A stretch of DNA of 64,000 nucleotides from the NCBI RefSeq assembly GCF_002810445.1, contig NZ_NEXS01000003.1, positions 1,426,001 to 1,490,000 on the forward strand, read 5' to 3'. Position 1 is the stretch's first letter. Every line of letters begins with the position of its first letter. The translations under genes and the position numbers were made by a program. Positions 35,501-45,519 of the stretch are shown piece by piece. This DNA comes from Advenella sp. S44. Its GTDB lineage: Bacteria > Pseudomonadota > Gammaproteobacteria > Burkholderiales > Burkholderiaceae_B. Below the pieces are notes generated by a model that saw only the letters and a program-made list of their open reading frames with translations, was not told where the DNA came from and made no database searches.

Positions 35501-36058
35501 ATGAATAAAGCATTTGTCAAGGAAAAGGAAGACGACGACGAGGACGATCAGAGTCCTGAAGCCGTTGCGCTGCCGCCGGGGACCCGCAATTACATGACAC
35601 GCAGTGGCTACAATACGCTGCGCGATGAACTGACGCGCCTGATGAATGTAGAGCGGCCCGATGTGGTCCAGATTGTGTCCTGGGCGGCTTCTAACGGGGA
35701 CCGTTCTGAAAACGGTGATTATTTATACGGAAAGAAACGACTGCGTGAAATTGATCGCCGGATCCGTTTTCTGACCAAGCGGCTGGAAATGGCGGAGGTG
35801 GTCGATCCGGAAAAGCAGCCTGATCGCGACCGTATTTTTTTTGGTGCACAAGTGCTCTATTGCGATGAACAGGGCGAGGAGTTTCGTATCACCATTGTGG
35901 GGGTTGATGAAGCGGAACCCCTTCAGGGAAGAATCAGCTGGATCTCTCCGGTGGCCCGGGCGCTGCTCAAGGCCCAGGAAGGAGATACGGTGACCTTGCG
36001 CACGCCATCTGGGGTGAAAAACCTGGAAGTGCTCGAGATTATTTATCCTGATGCGTAA
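35501..36058 (+). CDS. greB: GreB, transcript cleavage factor
   Basis: This 185-residue Gre factor starts with an acidic extension (MNKAFVKEKEDDDEDDQ), then a coiled-coil domain (YMTRSGYNTLRDEL; SWAASNGDRSENGDYLYGKK with the tip acidic residues; IDRRIRFLTKRLEMAEVVD). The C-terminal FKBP-like domain shows GAQVLYCDEQGEEF and ISWISPVARALL. The QIVSWAASNGDRSENGDY pattern separates GreB from GreA. It enters the RNA polymerase secondary channel to rescue backtracked complexes. The 3' end overlaps the rlmJ gene on the opposite strand by 20 bases. Confidence 0.93.
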   Translation: MNKAFVKEKEDDDEDDQSPEAVALPPGTRNYMTRSGYNTLRDELTRLMNVERPDVVQIVSWAASNGDRSENGDYLYGKKRLREIDRRIRFLTKRLEMAEVVDPEKQPDRDRIFFGAQVLYCDEQGEEFRITIVGVDEAEPLQGRISWISPVARALLKAQEGDTVTLRTPSGVKNLEVLEIIYPDA

Positions 36059-36896
36059 TTGAACACTGCGCCTGACCGTCCTGGGCCAGTTGGCTTTCCA
36101 GTACTGGTCCTGCCTGGCGCAGTGCCGCCGCGAGCGTATACGGCGGATTGACGACAAACATGGCGCTGCCATACAAGCCATAACCATTTTCCGGTGGCTT
36201 TTTTACCGCCAGGCGCACATGCACCCAGCCGACATCGCTTAATTTTTCCAGCTGCTTTTGCATGTCGTGCACTTCCTTGCGCCGCACCAGCGGGTACCAG
36301 ACGGCAAAGCAGCCGGTGGCGAACTTTTTGAGTCCCTCCTTTACGGCGTTCAGCGTGTGCCGGTAGTCGTTCTTGTCCTCGTAGGACGGGTCAATCAGGA
36401 TAATGCCGCGCCGGGGAGCAGGCGGCAACTGCGAGAGCAGACCGGTAAATCCGTCTTTCTCGAACACGCTGACCTGCCTTGCGACATCGCGTGACTGCAT
36501 CTGTATATTTTCATCCAGATGAGTAATTTCGGTTGGATGCAGTTCGAACAGCCGCAACCTGTCGGCCGGCCGCATCATCTGAAGCGCGATCCATGGCGAA
36601 CCGGGGTAGACGCTGAGCGCGCCATAGTCATTGAGCTGCCGAACATGCTCTATGTAGTTGGCCAGCAGTTCAGGCAACTGCGGCTGATGCCAAAGTCGTT
36701 CGATTCCGTCACGAAATTCAGCCGTTTTTTCTGCCCAGGCATCGGTCAGGTCATACACCCCTGCACCCGCATGGGTGTCTACGACCCAGTAGGGGGAATC
36801 CTTGCGGTTGTAATAATCCAGGATATGCAGCAGGATGGCGTGCTTGAGCACATCGGCATGATTGCCTGCGTGAAAGGCGTGACGGTAACTGAACAT
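36039..36896 (-). CDS. rlmJ: RlmJ, 23S rRNA (adenine2030-N6)-methyltransferase
   Basis: This is a 285-residue SAM-dependent methyltransferase with the RlmJ opening MFSYRHAFHAGNHADVLKHA, followed by VVDTHAGAGVYDL (SAM site) and catalytic IILIDPSYEDKNDY (the D-P-P/S-Y type motif of N6-adenine enzymes). C-terminal conserved parts are AVWYPLVRRKEVHDM and GSAMFVVNPPYTLA. It modifies A2030 of 23S rRNA. Its 3' end overlaps the convergent greB end. Confidence 0.95.
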   Translation of the reverse strand: MFSYRHAFHAGNHADVLKHAILLHILDYYNRKDSPYWVVDTHAGAGVYDLTDAWAEKTAEFRDGIERLWHQPQLPELLANYIEHVRQLNDYGALSVYPGSPWIALQMMRPADRLRLFELHPTEITHLDENIQMQSRDVARQVSVFEKDGFTGLLSQLPPAPRRGIILIDPSYEDKNDYRHTLNAVKEGLKKFATGCFAVWYPLVRRKEVHDMQKQLEKLSDVGWVHVRLAVKKPPENGYGLYGSAMFVVNPPYTLAAALRQAGPVLESQLAQDGQAQCSITHQDK

Positions 36897-36907
36897 GAGC
36901 TTGTACT

Positions 36908-37669
36908 TTAATAGGCGCCGATATCGGCAGGAATGCGGACAAGTTCGTCCGTGAAAATGGCGTCGCAGCCCCAGCCGAGCAACTGCCTGGCCCGACGGTA
37001 ATCATTGACCGTATAGGCGCACACCTTATAGCCGGCAGCATGGACGCGCTCGATAGTTTGCTGGTCCAGATTTTTCTGGTTCAGGTTGATGGCCGTGCAC
37101 TCGAGCGAAGTCAACAGGTTTTCGAAGTCCTCGGGCAGGGTATCGGCCAGCAAAGCCTTGGGAGCGAACCCGGCATGTTGGCCAAATGCAGCCAGGGACT
37201 GGCGCGAAAACGAAGATACTAGGGGTAGCACCCCGCCATGCGACCACAATTGCAATACGGCGTGGGCCACTGCTGTGCCGGTTTCCTCTTCACGCCCAGG
37301 ACATGGTTTGATCTCGATGTTGCAGAGCAGGTTGTTTTCCAGGATGAAGCGGGCAAATTGGCTGAAGGCCGGCAGCGGTTCGCCTGCGTACCAGGAGGAG
37401 TGCCACCCGCCCATGTCCAGCCGGCTGAGCGCATTGAAGGTCATGTCGGCTGCCGCGCCGGATCCGTCCGATGTGCGATCCACCGTGTCGTCGTGCAGAA
37501 CGATCAAAACATTGTCCTTGCTCAGCTTGACGTCGAATTCTGACATGATAAAGCCGTGGTCGTACCCACAGCGCAGGCCCGCGAGCGTATTTTCAGGGGC
37601 AATGGTGCCGCCACCACGGTGTGCGATGACAGCAGGATAGGGCCAGGAAACAGGAGATTTCAAAGACAT
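36908..37669 (-). CDS. Glycerophosphodiester phosphodiesterase
   Basis: This 253-residue enzyme has family motifs AHRGGGTIAPENTLAGLR (catalytic His and Arg), SEFDVKLSKDNVLIVLHDDTVDRTSDGSG (metal-site Glu/Asp and second His) and NIEIKPCPGREEETG. It hydrolyses glycerophosphodiesters to glycerol-3-phosphate and alcohol in the cytoplasm (UgpQ type; no signal peptide). The start at MSLKSPVSW gives the standard length. Rlm J follows 11 bases later on the same strand; no ugp transport genes are nearby. Confidence 0.93.
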   Translation of the reverse strand: MSLKSPVSWPYPAVIAHRGGGTIAPENTLAGLRCGYDHGFIMSEFDVKLSKDNVLIVLHDDTVDRTSDGSGAAADMTFNALSRLDMGGWHSSWYAGEPLPAFSQFARFILENNLLCNIEIKPCPGREEETGTAVAHAVLQLWSHGGVLPLVSSFSRQSLAAFGQHAGFAPKALLADTLPEDFENLLTSLECTAINLNQKNLDQQTIERVHAAGYKVCAYTVNDYRRARQLLGWGCDAIFTDELVRIPADIGAY

Positions 37670-37888
37670 GCGGGCACCAGAGAGGGCAAATAGGGACGAT
37701 GACAGGCATTGTCGCACGCCGGACGGCGCCTTGCACGGGGCGCACGCCCAGCAGGCCAATTGCCTGAATTGACGCTAAAGTTTTATTTTAGATGAAAAAG
37801 CGCTTAAAATAAGCGGTTAATCTGAATAGCTTTGCCAATTGGCAGCTTTTCGCTTTCGCATCAGACATTCATTTTGGTCGGGAACACA

Positions 37889-39853
37889 ATGCTAGAATCC
37901 TTTCGCACGCATAAACGTTTATTGCTCATTGTTCTGTTCGTTCTGGTCGTGCCTTCTTTTGTTTTCTTGGGTATTGCCGACTATCAGTCATTTGACAGCA
38001 ATGACGTGAAACTGGCTTCGGTTCGCAAGAACGACATCACCCAGTCACAGTTTGACCAGTCCTGGCGCGAGCGCCTGAACCAGTTGCGTGAGGAAAACGG
38101 CAGCAGCTTTAATGTCAATGCAGTCGATACGCCCGCCAATCGCCAGGCTTGGCTTGATCAGCTGGTGGACAATCAGGTGTTGCAGCAGGAAATGGTAGAC
38201 CGACATTTCAATGCGACCGACAACATGGTGCGCCAGGCCATTGCCAGCACGCCCGAGTTTCAGGACAACGGCAAGTATTCCTTTCAGAAATACAGCCAGT
38301 TCCTGACTGAAAGAAATATCCGTGACGTTGACTACGAGCAGTATGTGCGCCAGGGCCTGGCATTTGCACAATTGCTGGAACCGGTTGCAGGCACAGTGGC
38401 CATTCCTGCGCAAACGACCGCGCTGCTTCAGACTGCCATGACGCAGGAGCGCACGGTTCGCCTCAAGAATTTCGAAGCCTCGGCATACGAACAGTCGGTG
38501 CAGGTGAGCGATCAGGAAACGAACGAATGGTACGAGAAGAACAAGCAATCGCTTCAGATTCCTGCCTATGTGAACGTCGACTACATCGTACTGAACCAGG
38601 ATGCGGCGCTCAAAACCGTTGACGACGTTTCCGACGCGGATATTGAAAGCTATTACAAGACGAATATCGAAAAATACACCAAGAAAGAACGTCGCCAGAT
38701 CAATCATATTCAGATTCAGATTCCTGCCGGTGCCAATGATGCCGAGCAAAAAGCGGCTCATGACCGCGCGATCGAAGTCGCCGAGAAGGCCAAGCAGAGC
38801 CCCGAGTCATTTGCTGAACTGGCAAAAACCTATTCAGACGATGCCGGCTCGAAAAATCAGGGCGGCAGCCTGGGTACGCTTGCCAAGGGCGATATTGCAC
38901 AGCTGGATGAGGCCGCTTTCGGTCCCGAGGCGCCCGGCATTACTGAGCCGGTCAAGATCGATAATGCCTGGCATGTCCTGCAGATTGCCAACATCGAACA
39001 GGGAGAGGTGCAGCCGCTGGATCAGTTGAAGGACACACTGAAAAAGGAAATTGAGCTGCAACAGGCATCTGAAAAATTTGCAGACCTGTCAACCAAGTTG
39101 ACCCAGTTGTCCAGCACCGAGCGTGATTCGCTGCAGCCGTTGGCCGATGCGCTGCAGCTGGACATTCGCCACGTCAGCGGCGTGGGCCAGGAAGCGTTAT
39201 TGCCAAAGGAGCAAGCCGGCGAAAACGCAGCGGTTGAAAGCAAAGACGCGAGTTATTTTGAAGTTGGGCGCGTGCGCGAAACCCTCTTTTCTGAAGAAGT
39301 GGCCAAGCAGGGAAAAAATTCAGGCGTGATTGAGATTTCACCGTCTGAACTGATGGTCGTACGGGTTGCCAAGAATGTACCGGCTGCGGTGCCGGCGCTG
39401 GACGATGTCCGGGAGGTTGTTCTGGACCGTATACGTGCGGAAAAAGGCAAGCAGCAGGCGGCTGAAGACGGGCAGGCAGAACTGGCCATGCTCAAGGAAA
39501 AAGGCCCGGGCGAGCTGACAGGATTTGGCAAGGAAACGACCATTAGTCGTCTGACTCAGGCTCAGTTGCCGCCTGCCATGCTCAATGCCATCATGAACGC
39601 ACCATCTGACAATCTGCCTGCTTTCGTGGGTTTTGAGTTGCCCGAAGGCTATGCCATTGCCCAGATAGAGAAAGTGACCGAACCGACCGCCGAGGCCCGC
39701 AATATGTTCGACCAATATCTGCGGCAGGCCATGATCACCGGAACCGGCGCGCAGATGGCGCAAAGCGTAACCCGCCTGATCCGCCAGACCCACGACGTTA
39801 AGATTTATCCCGAAGCCGACAAAGTCATTAACGAGACTGCCGGTAATCAGTAA
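37889..39853 (+). CDS. ppiD: PpiD-like periplasmic peptidyl-prolyl isomerase / foldase
   Basis: This is a 654-residue membrane-anchored foldase. A single N-terminal membrane helix (LLLIVLFVLVVPSFVFLGIA, residues 10-29) is followed by a SurA-like chaperone region. A parvulin domain is present (about 260-370, HIQIQIPAGAND, AKTYSDDAGSKNQGGSLGTLAKGDI, EPVKIDNAWHVLQIA), and a second periplasmic region closes the protein. PpiD helps newly exported outer-membrane proteins fold at the Sec exit. GGGA lies upstream of the ATG at 37889. The end overlaps tesA on the opposite strand by 26 bases. Confidence 0.92.
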   Translation: MLESFRTHKRLLLIVLFVLVVPSFVFLGIADYQSFDSNDVKLASVRKNDITQSQFDQSWRERLNQLREENGSSFNVNAVDTPANRQAWLDQLVDNQVLQQEMVDRHFNATDNMVRQAIASTPEFQDNGKYSFQKYSQFLTERNIRDVDYEQYVRQGLAFAQLLEPVAGTVAIPAQTTALLQTAMTQERTVRLKNFEASAYEQSVQVSDQETNEWYEKNKQSLQIPAYVNVDYIVLNQDAALKTVDDVSDADIESYYKTNIEKYTKKERRQINHIQIQIPAGANDAEQKAAHDRAIEVAEKAKQSPESFAELAKTYSDDAGSKNQGGSLGTLAKGDIAQLDEAAFGPEAPGITEPVKIDNAWHVLQIANIEQGEVQPLDQLKDTLKKEIELQQASEKFADLSTKLTQLSSTERDSLQPLADALQLDIRHVSGVGQEALLPKEQAGENAAVESKDASYFEVGRVRETLFSEEVAKQGKNSGVIEISPSELMVVRVAKNVPAAVPALDDVREVVLDRIRAEKGKQQAAEDGQAELAMLKEKGPGELTGFGKETTISRLTQAQLPPAMLNAIMNAPSDNLPAFVGFELPEGYAIAQIEKVTEPTAEARNMFDQYLRQAMITGTGAQMAQSVTRLIRQTHDVKIYPEADKVINETAGNQ

Positions 39854-40502
39854 GCGCTTTTTCCAGAACAGGCCATACGGTTTGGGCCATTAATGGCTGG
39901 GCCTGTTCTGCGGGGTGAATGCCGTCATCCTGATACATGTTGCGATCCAGCGCAAATGAGGAAAACAGAAAGGGCACCAGATAGGTGTCCTTTTCTTTTG
40001 CGAGTGTACCGAACATCTGCTCAAACTGGCGCGCGTAGTCTGGTCCGAAATTGGGAGGAATTTGCATGCCGATGAGCACGACTTTGGCGTTGCGCTCCTG
40101 CGCGGCGTCGATCATGCTTTTGAGGTTATCACGACTGGCATCAAGTGACAGGCCGCGCAAGGCATCGTTGGCGCCCAGCTCCAGTATCATAATGTCCGGC
40201 TGATGCTTTTCCAGAAGGGCAGGCAGGCGAGAGCGTCCACCGGCCGTGGTGTCGCCACTGATGCTGGCGTTAACCAGCCGGGCATCGTCCAGCGCCTCTT
40301 TTTTATTCTCGATCAGCCACTGCACCCAGCCGGCACCTCGTCTGATACCATATTCGGCAGACAGGCTGTCACCTACGACCAGAATCACCGGTGTTTTGGG
40401 CGATACCGCTTTTTCCTGGGCCTGGGCCAGTTGTGGCCCAACAAATACCCACAGACTTATCAGAATGGACAAAACACGAATCATGGACGCAGATGTTGTC
40501 AT
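39828..40502 (-). CDS. tesA: Periplasmic GDSL lysophospholipase/arylesterase (TesA)
   Basis: This is a 224-residue GDSL hydrolase. Its signal sequence is followed by block I GDSLSAEYGIRRGAG (catalytic Ser), block III ELGANDALRG and block V DDGIHPAEQAQ (catalytic Asp-His). TesA hydrolyses acyl thioesters, esters and lysophospholipids in the periplasm. GAGAA upstream supports the start at 40502; an ATG at 40484 is the alternative. It is divergent from and overlaps the start of the YbbA-type ATPase, the same layout as tesA-ybbA in E. coli. Confidence 0.93.
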   Translation of the reverse strand: MTTSASMIRVLSILISLWVFVGPQLAQAQEKAVSPKTPVILVVGDSLSAEYGIRRGAGWVQWLIENKKEALDDARLVNASISGDTTAGGRSRLPALLEKHQPDIMILELGANDALRGLSLDASRDNLKSMIDAAQERNAKVVLIGMQIPPNFGPDYARQFEQMFGTLAKEKDTYLVPFLFSSFALDRNMYQDDGIHPAEQAQPLMAQTVWPVLEKALTDYRQSR

Positions 40503-41178
40503 TAACGTTTCTCATTTAAAAAAGCACGTTGCCGAAGCAACCGGAACGCTACACATTTTAGATGATATTTCCTTTGTGCTCGAACGCAGCGCGACATTAG
40601 CCATTACAGGTAGTTCCGGATCAGGCAAATCCACATTGCTTGGCATTCTGGCGGGACTGGATACACCGTCTTCGGGTGAAGTGAGCCTCATGGGAAAGTC
40701 TATTTTCGAGATGGATGAAGATGCCCGTGCTGTATTGCGGGCGCAGAATATCGGCTTTGTCTTTCAGTCTTTTCAGTTGCTACCGAACCTGACTGCGCTT
40801 GAAAACGTCATGCTGCCGCTTGAGCTGCAGGGCCAGACGGCAAGGGTGCAGGCCCAGCAGATGCTCGAACGTGTTGGTCTGGACTCACGCATGCATCATT
40901 ATCCAAAAACCCTGTCCGGAGGCGAGAAGCAGCGTGTCGCATTGGCACGGGCCTTCGTGGTGACGCCCTCGATTCTTTTCGCCGACGAACCGACAGGCAG
41001 CCTGGATACAGAAACCGGCCAGCGCATTGCGGACCTGATGTTCGAGATGAATCGGGAAAAAGCCGCGACCCTGGTGCTGGTCACGCATGATGAAAAACTG
41101 GCTGCGCGCTGTGACCAGACAATCAGACTGATTTCAGGCCGGCTGGCCGCTACAGCACCGGATCCTGATTTGGTCTGA
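40483..41178 (+). CDS. ybbA: ABC transporter ATPase (YbbA-like), without adjacent permease
   Basis: This is a 231-residue ABC ATPase. Walker A GSSGSGKSTLLG, Q-loop FQSFQLLPNLTALENVMLPL, signature LSGGEKQRVALARAF, Walker B ILFADEPTGSLD and H-loop LVTHDEKLA are all present. Start at MDADVVINVSHLKKHV aligns with E. coli YbbA; an upstream ATG at 40465 is possible. In E. coli the next gene is the ybbP permease, but here a convergent spoT gene follows at once (29 bases overlap), so the permease must be elsewhere or absent. Confidence 0.9.
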   Translation: MDADVVINVSHLKKHVAEATGTLHILDDISFVLERSATLAITGSSGSGKSTLLGILAGLDTPSSGEVSLMGKSIFEMDEDARAVLRAQNIGFVFQSFQLLPNLTALENVMLPLELQGQTARVQAQQMLERVGLDSRMHHYPKTLSGGEKQRVALARAFVVTPSILFADEPTGSLDTETGQRIADLMFEMNREKAATLVLVTHDEKLAARCDQTIRLISGRLAATAPDPDLV

Positions 41179-43504
41179 CTTTCAGGCGCGCCACTTTCTG
41201 CACCTGGGATACGTGACGCACCATGCGAAACACGCGCGCCAGATGCTTGCGATCCTGCACCTGAATCGTCAGGTGTACAACGGCCAGGTTCTGGGTGTCC
41301 TCGTTCATGGACATGGTAAGAATATTGGAGTCGGCCGCAGAAATTTGCGCCGCAATACGGCCCAGCACGCCTTTTTCGTTGCGGATCACGATTTCCATGC
41401 GCACAGGCAGGTGAGACGCGGTTTCCTCGTCCCAGTAAACCTGTAGCCAGCGATCGGGCTCGCGTAAGCGTAGCCGCATTGCAGTGGGGCAGTCGTCGGT
41501 ATGCACGACCAGACCGTGGCCCGGGCGGATCAGCGCGATCAGGCTGTCGCCCGGAATGGGGCTGCAGCAACCCGAGAGCTGGACCGCCTGGCCTTCATTG
41601 CCCTGAATGAATATCATCCCTGCGTGAGCGATGGAAACCTCGTCAATGACGGCGGCGCTGGTGGCCAGCATGGCGTTTTCAACAGCGAAACGGCGAGCGA
41701 CCACGGCAGCCAGTCTGCGACCCAGTCCAATGTCGGCAAGAATCTCTTCGCGAGAGGAGGCGCCAGAGCTGCGGGCCAGCTTTTCCCATTCTGCATTGTC
41801 GGCATCAGGCAAGGGAATACTGAGTTCCTGTAACGCCTGTTTGAGCATTTTTTCGCCAAACTGAATGGAGTCTTCATATTTGACTGTTTTCAGGAAATGG
41901 CGGATTTCGGAACGGGCTTTGCCGGTACGCACGTGGTTGAGCCACTGGACATTGGGTTCCGAGGCGGGCGAGGTGACAATCTCTATGGTGTCGCCGCTTT
42001 TGATTTCGGTTTTCAGCGGCACAAATTCGCCGTTGATCTTGGCCGCCACTGCCTGATTGCCGATATCGGTATGAATGCTGTAGGCAAAGTCGATGGGCGT
42101 TGCTCCCCGTGGCAGCGACACGATTTTTCCCTTTGGCGTCAGGACATAGACTGCATCAGGAAACAGATCGACCTTGACGTGTTCAAGAAATTCGCCGGAG
42201 TCGCCGGTCTGGCTCTGAATGTCCAGCAGAGACTGCAGCCAGCGGTGCGTCTGTTTTTGCAAGTCATTGAGCGAGACATCGTCTTCCTTGTACATCCAGT
42301 GCGAAGCGACGCCCTTTTCGGCAATGTGGTCCATATCGCGCGTGCGAATCTGAAACTCAATAGGCGTGCCGTAGGGGCCGACCAGGGTGGTGTGCAGAGA
42401 CTGGTAGCCATTGATCTTGGGAATGGCGATATAGTCCTTGAACTTGCCCGGCACGGGCCGGTACAGCTGGTGAATGGTCCCCAGGGTCAGATAGCACTCC
42501 TGCAGGGTATGCACAATGATCCGGAAACCGTAAATATCCAGCACTTCCGAGAAGGATTTTTTCTGCTCGCGCATCTTGTTGTAGATGCTAAACAGGGACT
42601 TTTCCCGACCACTGATTTCGGCTTCGATGCCATTTGCGGGCATTGCTGACGTAATATTTTCCGCAATGCGGGTAAGCACTTCGCGACGATTGCCGCGAGC
42701 GGCCAGTACGGCCTTTTTTAGTACTGTATAGCGATTGGGATTGCTGGCCTCAAAACACAGATCCTGTAATTCCCGTACCAATGCATTCAGGCCCAGCCGG
42801 TGTGCAATTGGAGCATAGATTTCCAGCGTCTCGTTTGCTACGCGACGGCGTTTATCGGCGCCAACCGCATCCAGGGTCCGCATATTATGCAGTCTGTCGG
42901 CCAGCTTGATCAGAATGACACGGACATCCTTGGCCATGGCAAGCAGCATTTTGCGAAAGCTTTCGGCCTGCTGCTCGGCCTTGGTCGCAAAATTGAGTTT
43001 TTCCAGTTTGGTCAGGCCATCGACCAGATTGGCGACATCCGGATTGAATTTTTCGGCAAGCTCTGCCTTGGACACATTCTGGTCTTCGATCACGTCATGC
43101 AGCAGGGCAGCCATCAAAGCGTTGGAGTCAAGCTTCCAGCCTGCGCAGATTTCGGTAACGGCGATCGGGTGAGTAATGTATGGCGCGCCGGATGACCGGA
43201 ACTGGCCCAGGTGAGCCTGGTCGGCAAAGCGGTAGGCTTCCCGGACTTTGTCGATTTCCTTGCTATCCATGTAGGAGGACAGCATTTCGGTCAGATGCGC
43301 CAGCGATGCAATGGCAGGTTCATTGCGTGTTGGGCTATTGGGAATGGCTTGCGGCGGAATGCGCGGTTCTTCGGTTGGCAGCGACGCTGCGCTTGTGGCA
43401 GAGACAACCGTAGCGGCAGGTTGCCTTGCCCGATTTCGTCGGCGGAAAGGGGACCCGGCACGCAGTGCGTGCAACAGCGACGAAGATGCGTCCTTGAGTC
43501 CCAT
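41150..43504 (-). CDS. spoT: Bifunctional (p)ppGpp synthetase/hydrolase SpoT
   Basis: This is a 784-residue alarmone enzyme. The N-terminal HD hydrolase domain is intact (AYITHPIAVTEI-like GAPYITHPIAVTEI, ALLHDVIEDQNV). The synthetase domain contains VLDIYGFRIIVHTLQECY, followed by the TGS domain (VYVLTPKGKIVSLPRGATPID), and a C-terminal ACT domain (VIRNEKGVLGRIAAQIS). Having both domains, it can make and degrade (p)ppGpp. It lies directly downstream of rpoZ and gmk, the classical block. The end overlaps the convergent ATPase gene. Confidence 0.96.
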   Translation of the reverse strand: MGLKDASSSLLHALRAGSPFRRRNRARQPAATVVSATSAASLPTEEPRIPPQAIPNSPTRNEPAIASLAHLTEMLSSYMDSKEIDKVREAYRFADQAHLGQFRSSGAPYITHPIAVTEICAGWKLDSNALMAALLHDVIEDQNVSKAELAEKFNPDVANLVDGLTKLEKLNFATKAEQQAESFRKMLLAMAKDVRVILIKLADRLHNMRTLDAVGADKRRRVANETLEIYAPIAHRLGLNALVRELQDLCFEASNPNRYTVLKKAVLAARGNRREVLTRIAENITSAMPANGIEAEISGREKSLFSIYNKMREQKKSFSEVLDIYGFRIIVHTLQECYLTLGTIHQLYRPVPGKFKDYIAIPKINGYQSLHTTLVGPYGTPIEFQIRTRDMDHIAEKGVASHWMYKEDDVSLNDLQKQTHRWLQSLLDIQSQTGDSGEFLEHVKVDLFPDAVYVLTPKGKIVSLPRGATPIDFAYSIHTDIGNQAVAAKINGEFVPLKTEIKSGDTIEIVTSPASEPNVQWLNHVRTGKARSEIRHFLKTVKYEDSIQFGEKMLKQALQELSIPLPDADNAEWEKLARSSGASSREEILADIGLGRRLAAVVARRFAVENAMLATSAAVIDEVSIAHAGMIFIQGNEGQAVQLSGCCSPIPGDSLIALIRPGHGLVVHTDDCPTAMRLRLREPDRWLQVYWDEETASHLPVRMEIVIRNEKGVLGRIAAQISAADSNILTMSMNEDTQNLAVVHLTIQVQDRKHLARVFRMVRHVSQVQKVARLKVRPNQDPVL

Positions 43505-43525
43505 ATAACCTTGCCTGTGCCGAAA

Positions 43526-43732
43526 TCAGGTGGGCACTTTGCGTAGCATTTCCGCTCCGGTCAGGCCTTTTGCAATTTCACGCAATGCGATTACGGTCGG
43601 CTTGTCCTTGTCGGGATCGACGCGTGGTTCATGGCCCTGGGCCAGTTCACGGGCGCGGTAGGTCGCAGCCAGCGTCAGGTTGAAGCGGTTGGGGATGTGC
43701 ATCATGCAATCATCAATAGTAATACGAGCCAT
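43526..43732 (-). CDS. rpoZ: RNA polymerase omega subunit
   Basis: This 68-residue protein starts [20 protein letters not shown] and continues [14 protein letters not shown], the omega signature that wraps the beta-prime C-terminus, followed by [10 protein letters not shown]. Omega helps assemble polymerase and shapes the ppGpp binding site, matching its place between gmk and spoT. It starts 38 bases after gmk. Confidence 0.96.
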   Translation of the reverse strand: MARITIDDCMMHIPNRFNLTLAATYRARELAQGHEPRVDPDKDKPTVIALREIAKGLTGAEMLRKVPT

Positions 43733-43770
43733 GGTCTTGTCCTTAGCGGGTCAGCAAAATTAAAGTCGAA

Positions 43771-44406
43771 TTACCGAACAGAATCGGAAATTCCAAGTTG
43801 GGAGAAGAGTTGGGCATGCCGGGCTGCCTGTGACTGGTATCGGAGCCTTGCGGCTGCAACGATTTTCTGTAATTCATTCAGGGCGGTGGCAAAATCTTCA
43901 TTGATAATAACATACTCGCACTCGGGCGCGTGCGCAATCTCACTCCCTGCCGCCAGTATCCTGCGCGTGATGACACTGGGCGAATCCTGTCCGCGTTGCA
44001 TCAGCCGCGTTTCCAGTACATCGATCGAGGGCGGCAGGATGAAGATGCCAGTCACTGCCGGAAAGTGCTGCCGCACCTGGCGAGCGCCTTGCCAGTCAAT
44101 CTCAAGCAGAATGTCCTTGCCCTGGGCAATGGCCGATTCGATGGGCGGGCGTGGCGTGCCGTAAAAATTGCCATGCACCTCGGCCCATTCAAGCAACTGG
44201 TTGTCTTCCCGCAATTGCTGAAATTGTTCCTTGTTGGTGAAATAATATTCGCGGCCTTCCTTTTCGCCCGGGCGTGGTTCCCGTGTCGTGCACGATATAG
44301 AGAGCGAAATGTTTTTGTCCTGCGCCAGCAGCGCATTGACGAGGCTGGATTTGCCTGCACCGCTGGGTGCGATAATCATAAAGACATTACCGGGAAATTT
44401 AAGCAT
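43771..44406 (-). CDS. gmk: Guanylate kinase
   Basis: This is a 211-residue kinase turning GMP plus ATP into GDP. Walker [14 protein letters not shown] (APSGAGKSS), then [27 protein letters not shown] and [12 protein letters not shown] are the classic guanylate-kinase motifs. First gene of the gmk-rpoZ-spoT unit. The next 230 bases upstream hold no gene. Confidence 0.97.
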   Translation of the reverse strand: MLKFPGNVFMIIAPSGAGKSSLVNALLAQDKNISLSISCTTREPRPGEKEGREYYFTNKEQFQQLREDNQLLEWAEVHGNFYGTPRPPIESAIAQGKDILLEIDWQGARQVRQHFPAVTGIFILPPSIDVLETRLMQRGQDSPSVITRRILAAGSEIAHAPECEYVIINEDFATALNELQKIVAAARLRYQSQAARHAQLFSQLGISDSVR

Positions 44407-44638
44407 AATGATGACGGTGGCGGCAAAAGAAAATCATAGCAAAAAAAACACGGTTTTTCGGCAATTGGCGGCATCGACGCACTTTTTGTCAGGATCACAT
44501 CGCGTACAGGATGCCATTGCGTCTATTCCAAAAGCCTCGGTCACATGAAACAACATGAAAAAACAAGACAGGCTGCGGCTGCAGCCATTATTTCAAACCT
44601 GATAGGATAGCGGTTCCGTTTCCAAAGGAGTAACAAGA

Positions 44639-45400
44639 ATGAATACGTCCCCCCTTAAAGTTGCCGTGGTCACAGGAGCAGGCTCCGGCGTCGGGCGCGC
44701 AGTGGCGCTGGAGCTGCTGGGCACCGGTTATGCCGTCGTGCTGGCCGGCCGGCGTGCCGATGCCCTGGAAAAGACCCGCACCGCGGCCGGGGCTGATGCG
44801 ACTCGGGCCTTGGTGGTGCCGACCGATGTGACCAGCGAACAGCAGGTGCGCAGGCTGTTTGACTCGGCCCAGCGCGAATACGGTCGCGTCGATGTACTAT
44901 TTAACAATGCAGGACGCGGGGGCACGCCGGTTCCGGTCGATGAGTTTTCGGTGCAGGAGTGGCGTGATATTGTGGACGTTAACCTGACCGGCATGTTCCT
45001 GTGCGCGCAGGCAGCATTTCGTGTGATGCGCAATCAGGATCCGAAAGGCGGGCGCATTATCAATAACGGATCCATTTCGGCACACGCCCCGCGGCCCATG
45101 AGTATTGCCTATACGGCCACAAAGCATGCCGTTACCGGGCTGACCAAATCGCTCTCGCTCGACGGTCGCGCTTACAACATTGCTTGCGGTCAGGTAGATA
45201 TCGGTAATGCCGGGACCGACATGACCCAACGTATGAAAAAGGGTATTATCCAGGCAAACGGCGAGGTTGCCGTCGAACCGGTTATGGATGTGGCGCATGT
45301 GGCGCAGACCGTGCGCGCCATGTGCGACTTTCCGCTGGAAACCAATGTGCAATTCGTGACCATCATGGCCACTAAAATGCCCTACGTGGGTCGAGGGTAA
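44639..45400 (+). CDS. Short-chain dehydrogenase/reductase
   Basis: This 253-residue classical SDR has [15 protein letters not shown] (cofactor), [24 protein letters not shown] (catalytic Ser region) and [16 protein letters not shown] (Tyr-Lys). AAAGGAG lies upstream. The substrate cannot be told. It is followed by a pirin gene but with 119 bases between. A hairpin GAAGCTGCC/GGCGGCTTC (45438-45459) lies between them. Confidence 0.9.
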   Translation: MNTSPLKVAVVTGAGSGVGRAVALELLGTGYAVVLAGRRADALEKTRTAAGADATRALVVPTDVTSEQQVRRLFDSAQREYGRVDVLFNNAGRGGTPVPVDEFSVQEWRDIVDVNLTGMFLCAQAAFRVMRNQDPKGGRIINNGSISAHAPRPMSIAYTATKHAVTGLTKSLSLDGRAYNIACGQVDIGNAGTDMTQRMKKGIIQANGEVAVEPVMDVAHVAQTVRAMCDFPLETNVQFVTIMATKMPYVGRG

Positions 45401-45519
45401 GTCGGTCGCGAACAGCAGGCGCGCAAAAGCAGGAGACGAAGCTGCCGACGGGCGGCTTCTGCAAAAAGGGGGCTCGTACCTGACAGGCGAGCCACATCTT
45501 TATTTGACAGGAGTCGGTC

